From Bacteroidota bacterium (lineage in GTDB: Bacteria > Bacteroidota > Rhodothermia > Rhodothermales > UBA10348): 7,054 nt of DNA. The notes beneath the pieces were generated by a model. It saw only the letters and a program-made list of their open reading frames with translations. It did no database searches and was not told where the DNA came from. The position numbers and the translations under genes were made by a program. The first letter of the stretch is position 1, and the number at the start of each line of letters is the position of its first letter. Positions 6,937 through 7,054 of this stretch are shown in pieces. The stretch is from the NCBI GenBank assembly GCA_027620595.1, contig JAQCDI010000135.1, positions 1-7,054 of the forward strand. The letters are read 5' to 3'.

Positions 6937-6951
6937 TACGGGCGAACCGTC
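6937..6951 (-). repeat. 15-bp repeat, copy 2 (at the kynU stop)
   Basis: TACGGGCGAACCGTC on the plus strand is the exact reverse complement of 5149-5163. Read on the minus strand it is GACGGTTCGCCCGTA and begins inside the kynU TGA stop codon (6952-6950), so like copy 1 it sits at the 3' end of a gene. An AT-rich run (6930-6938) follows on the minus strand. The two copies lie just outside the two ends of asnB in inverted orientation. Confidence 0.7.
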
Positions 6952-7054
6952 ATCGCACCGTTCTGAGCGCCTCGTCGAAGTGCGTGGCAAAGCGGCGCAC
7001 ATCCTCGAACGTAGTGTAGAGGGGGGCGGGCGCAATCCGGATGCAATCCGGATT
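6950..7054 (-). CDS. kynU: Kynureninase, C-terminal fragment (rest beyond window)
   Basis: The last 34 codons of a gene enter from the right edge and end at a TGA (6952-6950). They read NPDCIRIAPAPLY followed by TTFEDVRRFATHFDEALRTVR. The pattern xPDxIRIAPxPLYxxFEDVxRF closely matches the C terminus of kynureninase, the PLP-dependent enzyme that cleaves kynurenine (or 3-hydroxykynurenine) to anthranilate (or its 3-hydroxy form) and alanine in tryptophan breakdown. Only the small C-terminal domain end is visible; the PLP lysine and active site lie outside, so another fold-type-I aminotransferase relative cannot be fully excluded. It runs the same way as asnB, 115 bp upstream of it. Confidence 0.75.
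   Translation of the reverse strand, partial: NPDCIRIAPAPLYTTFEDVRRFATHFDEALRTVR

Noticed and set aside
5149..6951. asnB as a mobile cassette with terminal inverted repeats
   Set aside because: There is no transposase or target-site duplication. Both repeat copies are better explained as gene 3'-end elements, so it is reported only as a repeat.

Overview
The window is an ordinary, densely coding chromosomal stretch of a fairly GC-rich bacterium. The best guess is the Bacteroidota/Rhodothermota/Balneolota (FCB) group. This is inferred from the large outer-membrane receptor, which has a carboxypeptidase-regulatory-like N-terminal domain, a plug and an OMP_b-brl_2-type barrel, an architecture typical of that group. 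It also fits that none of the four visible start codons has a convincing Shine-Dalgarno sequence. No species can be named from the sequence alone.

Layout from left to right: (1) positions 1-2380, minus strand: a TonB-dependent-receptor-like outer-membrane protein, complete at its N terminus and cut off by the left window edge. (2) 2443-4398, minus strand: the excinuclease subunit gene uvrC. Its last ~120 bases are out of frame, so the C-terminal helix-hairpin-helix domain is replaced by an unrelated tail; the true domain can still be read in the -1 frame and ends at 2558. (3) 4399-4497: a 99-bp divergent intergenic region with a cluster of GGTTC/GAACC half-sites. (4) 4498-5133, plus strand: nth, endonuclease III. 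(5) 5134-5169: a short convergent gap with a terminator-like hairpin. (6) 5170-6834, minus strand: asnB, glutamine-hydrolysing asparagine synthetase B, full length. (7) 6835-6949: an asnB leader region with two overlapping hairpins. (8) 6950-7054, minus strand: the last 34 residues of what looks like kynureninase (kynU), cut off by the right edge.

Functionally, uvrC (nucleotide excision repair) and nth (base excision repair) are divergently transcribed DNA-repair genes that could share control. The receptor, asnB and kynU are housekeeping or envelope genes with no obvious pathway link to them. I see no mobile element, CRISPR array, tRNA or rRNA. The points most worth a second look are the uvrC frameshift, which is explained neatly by a 10-bp deletion, and a 15-bp perfect repeat found at both intergenic ends of asnB, just downstream of nth and of kynU. 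A 9-bp core of that repeat recurs in the uvrC/nth divergent region.
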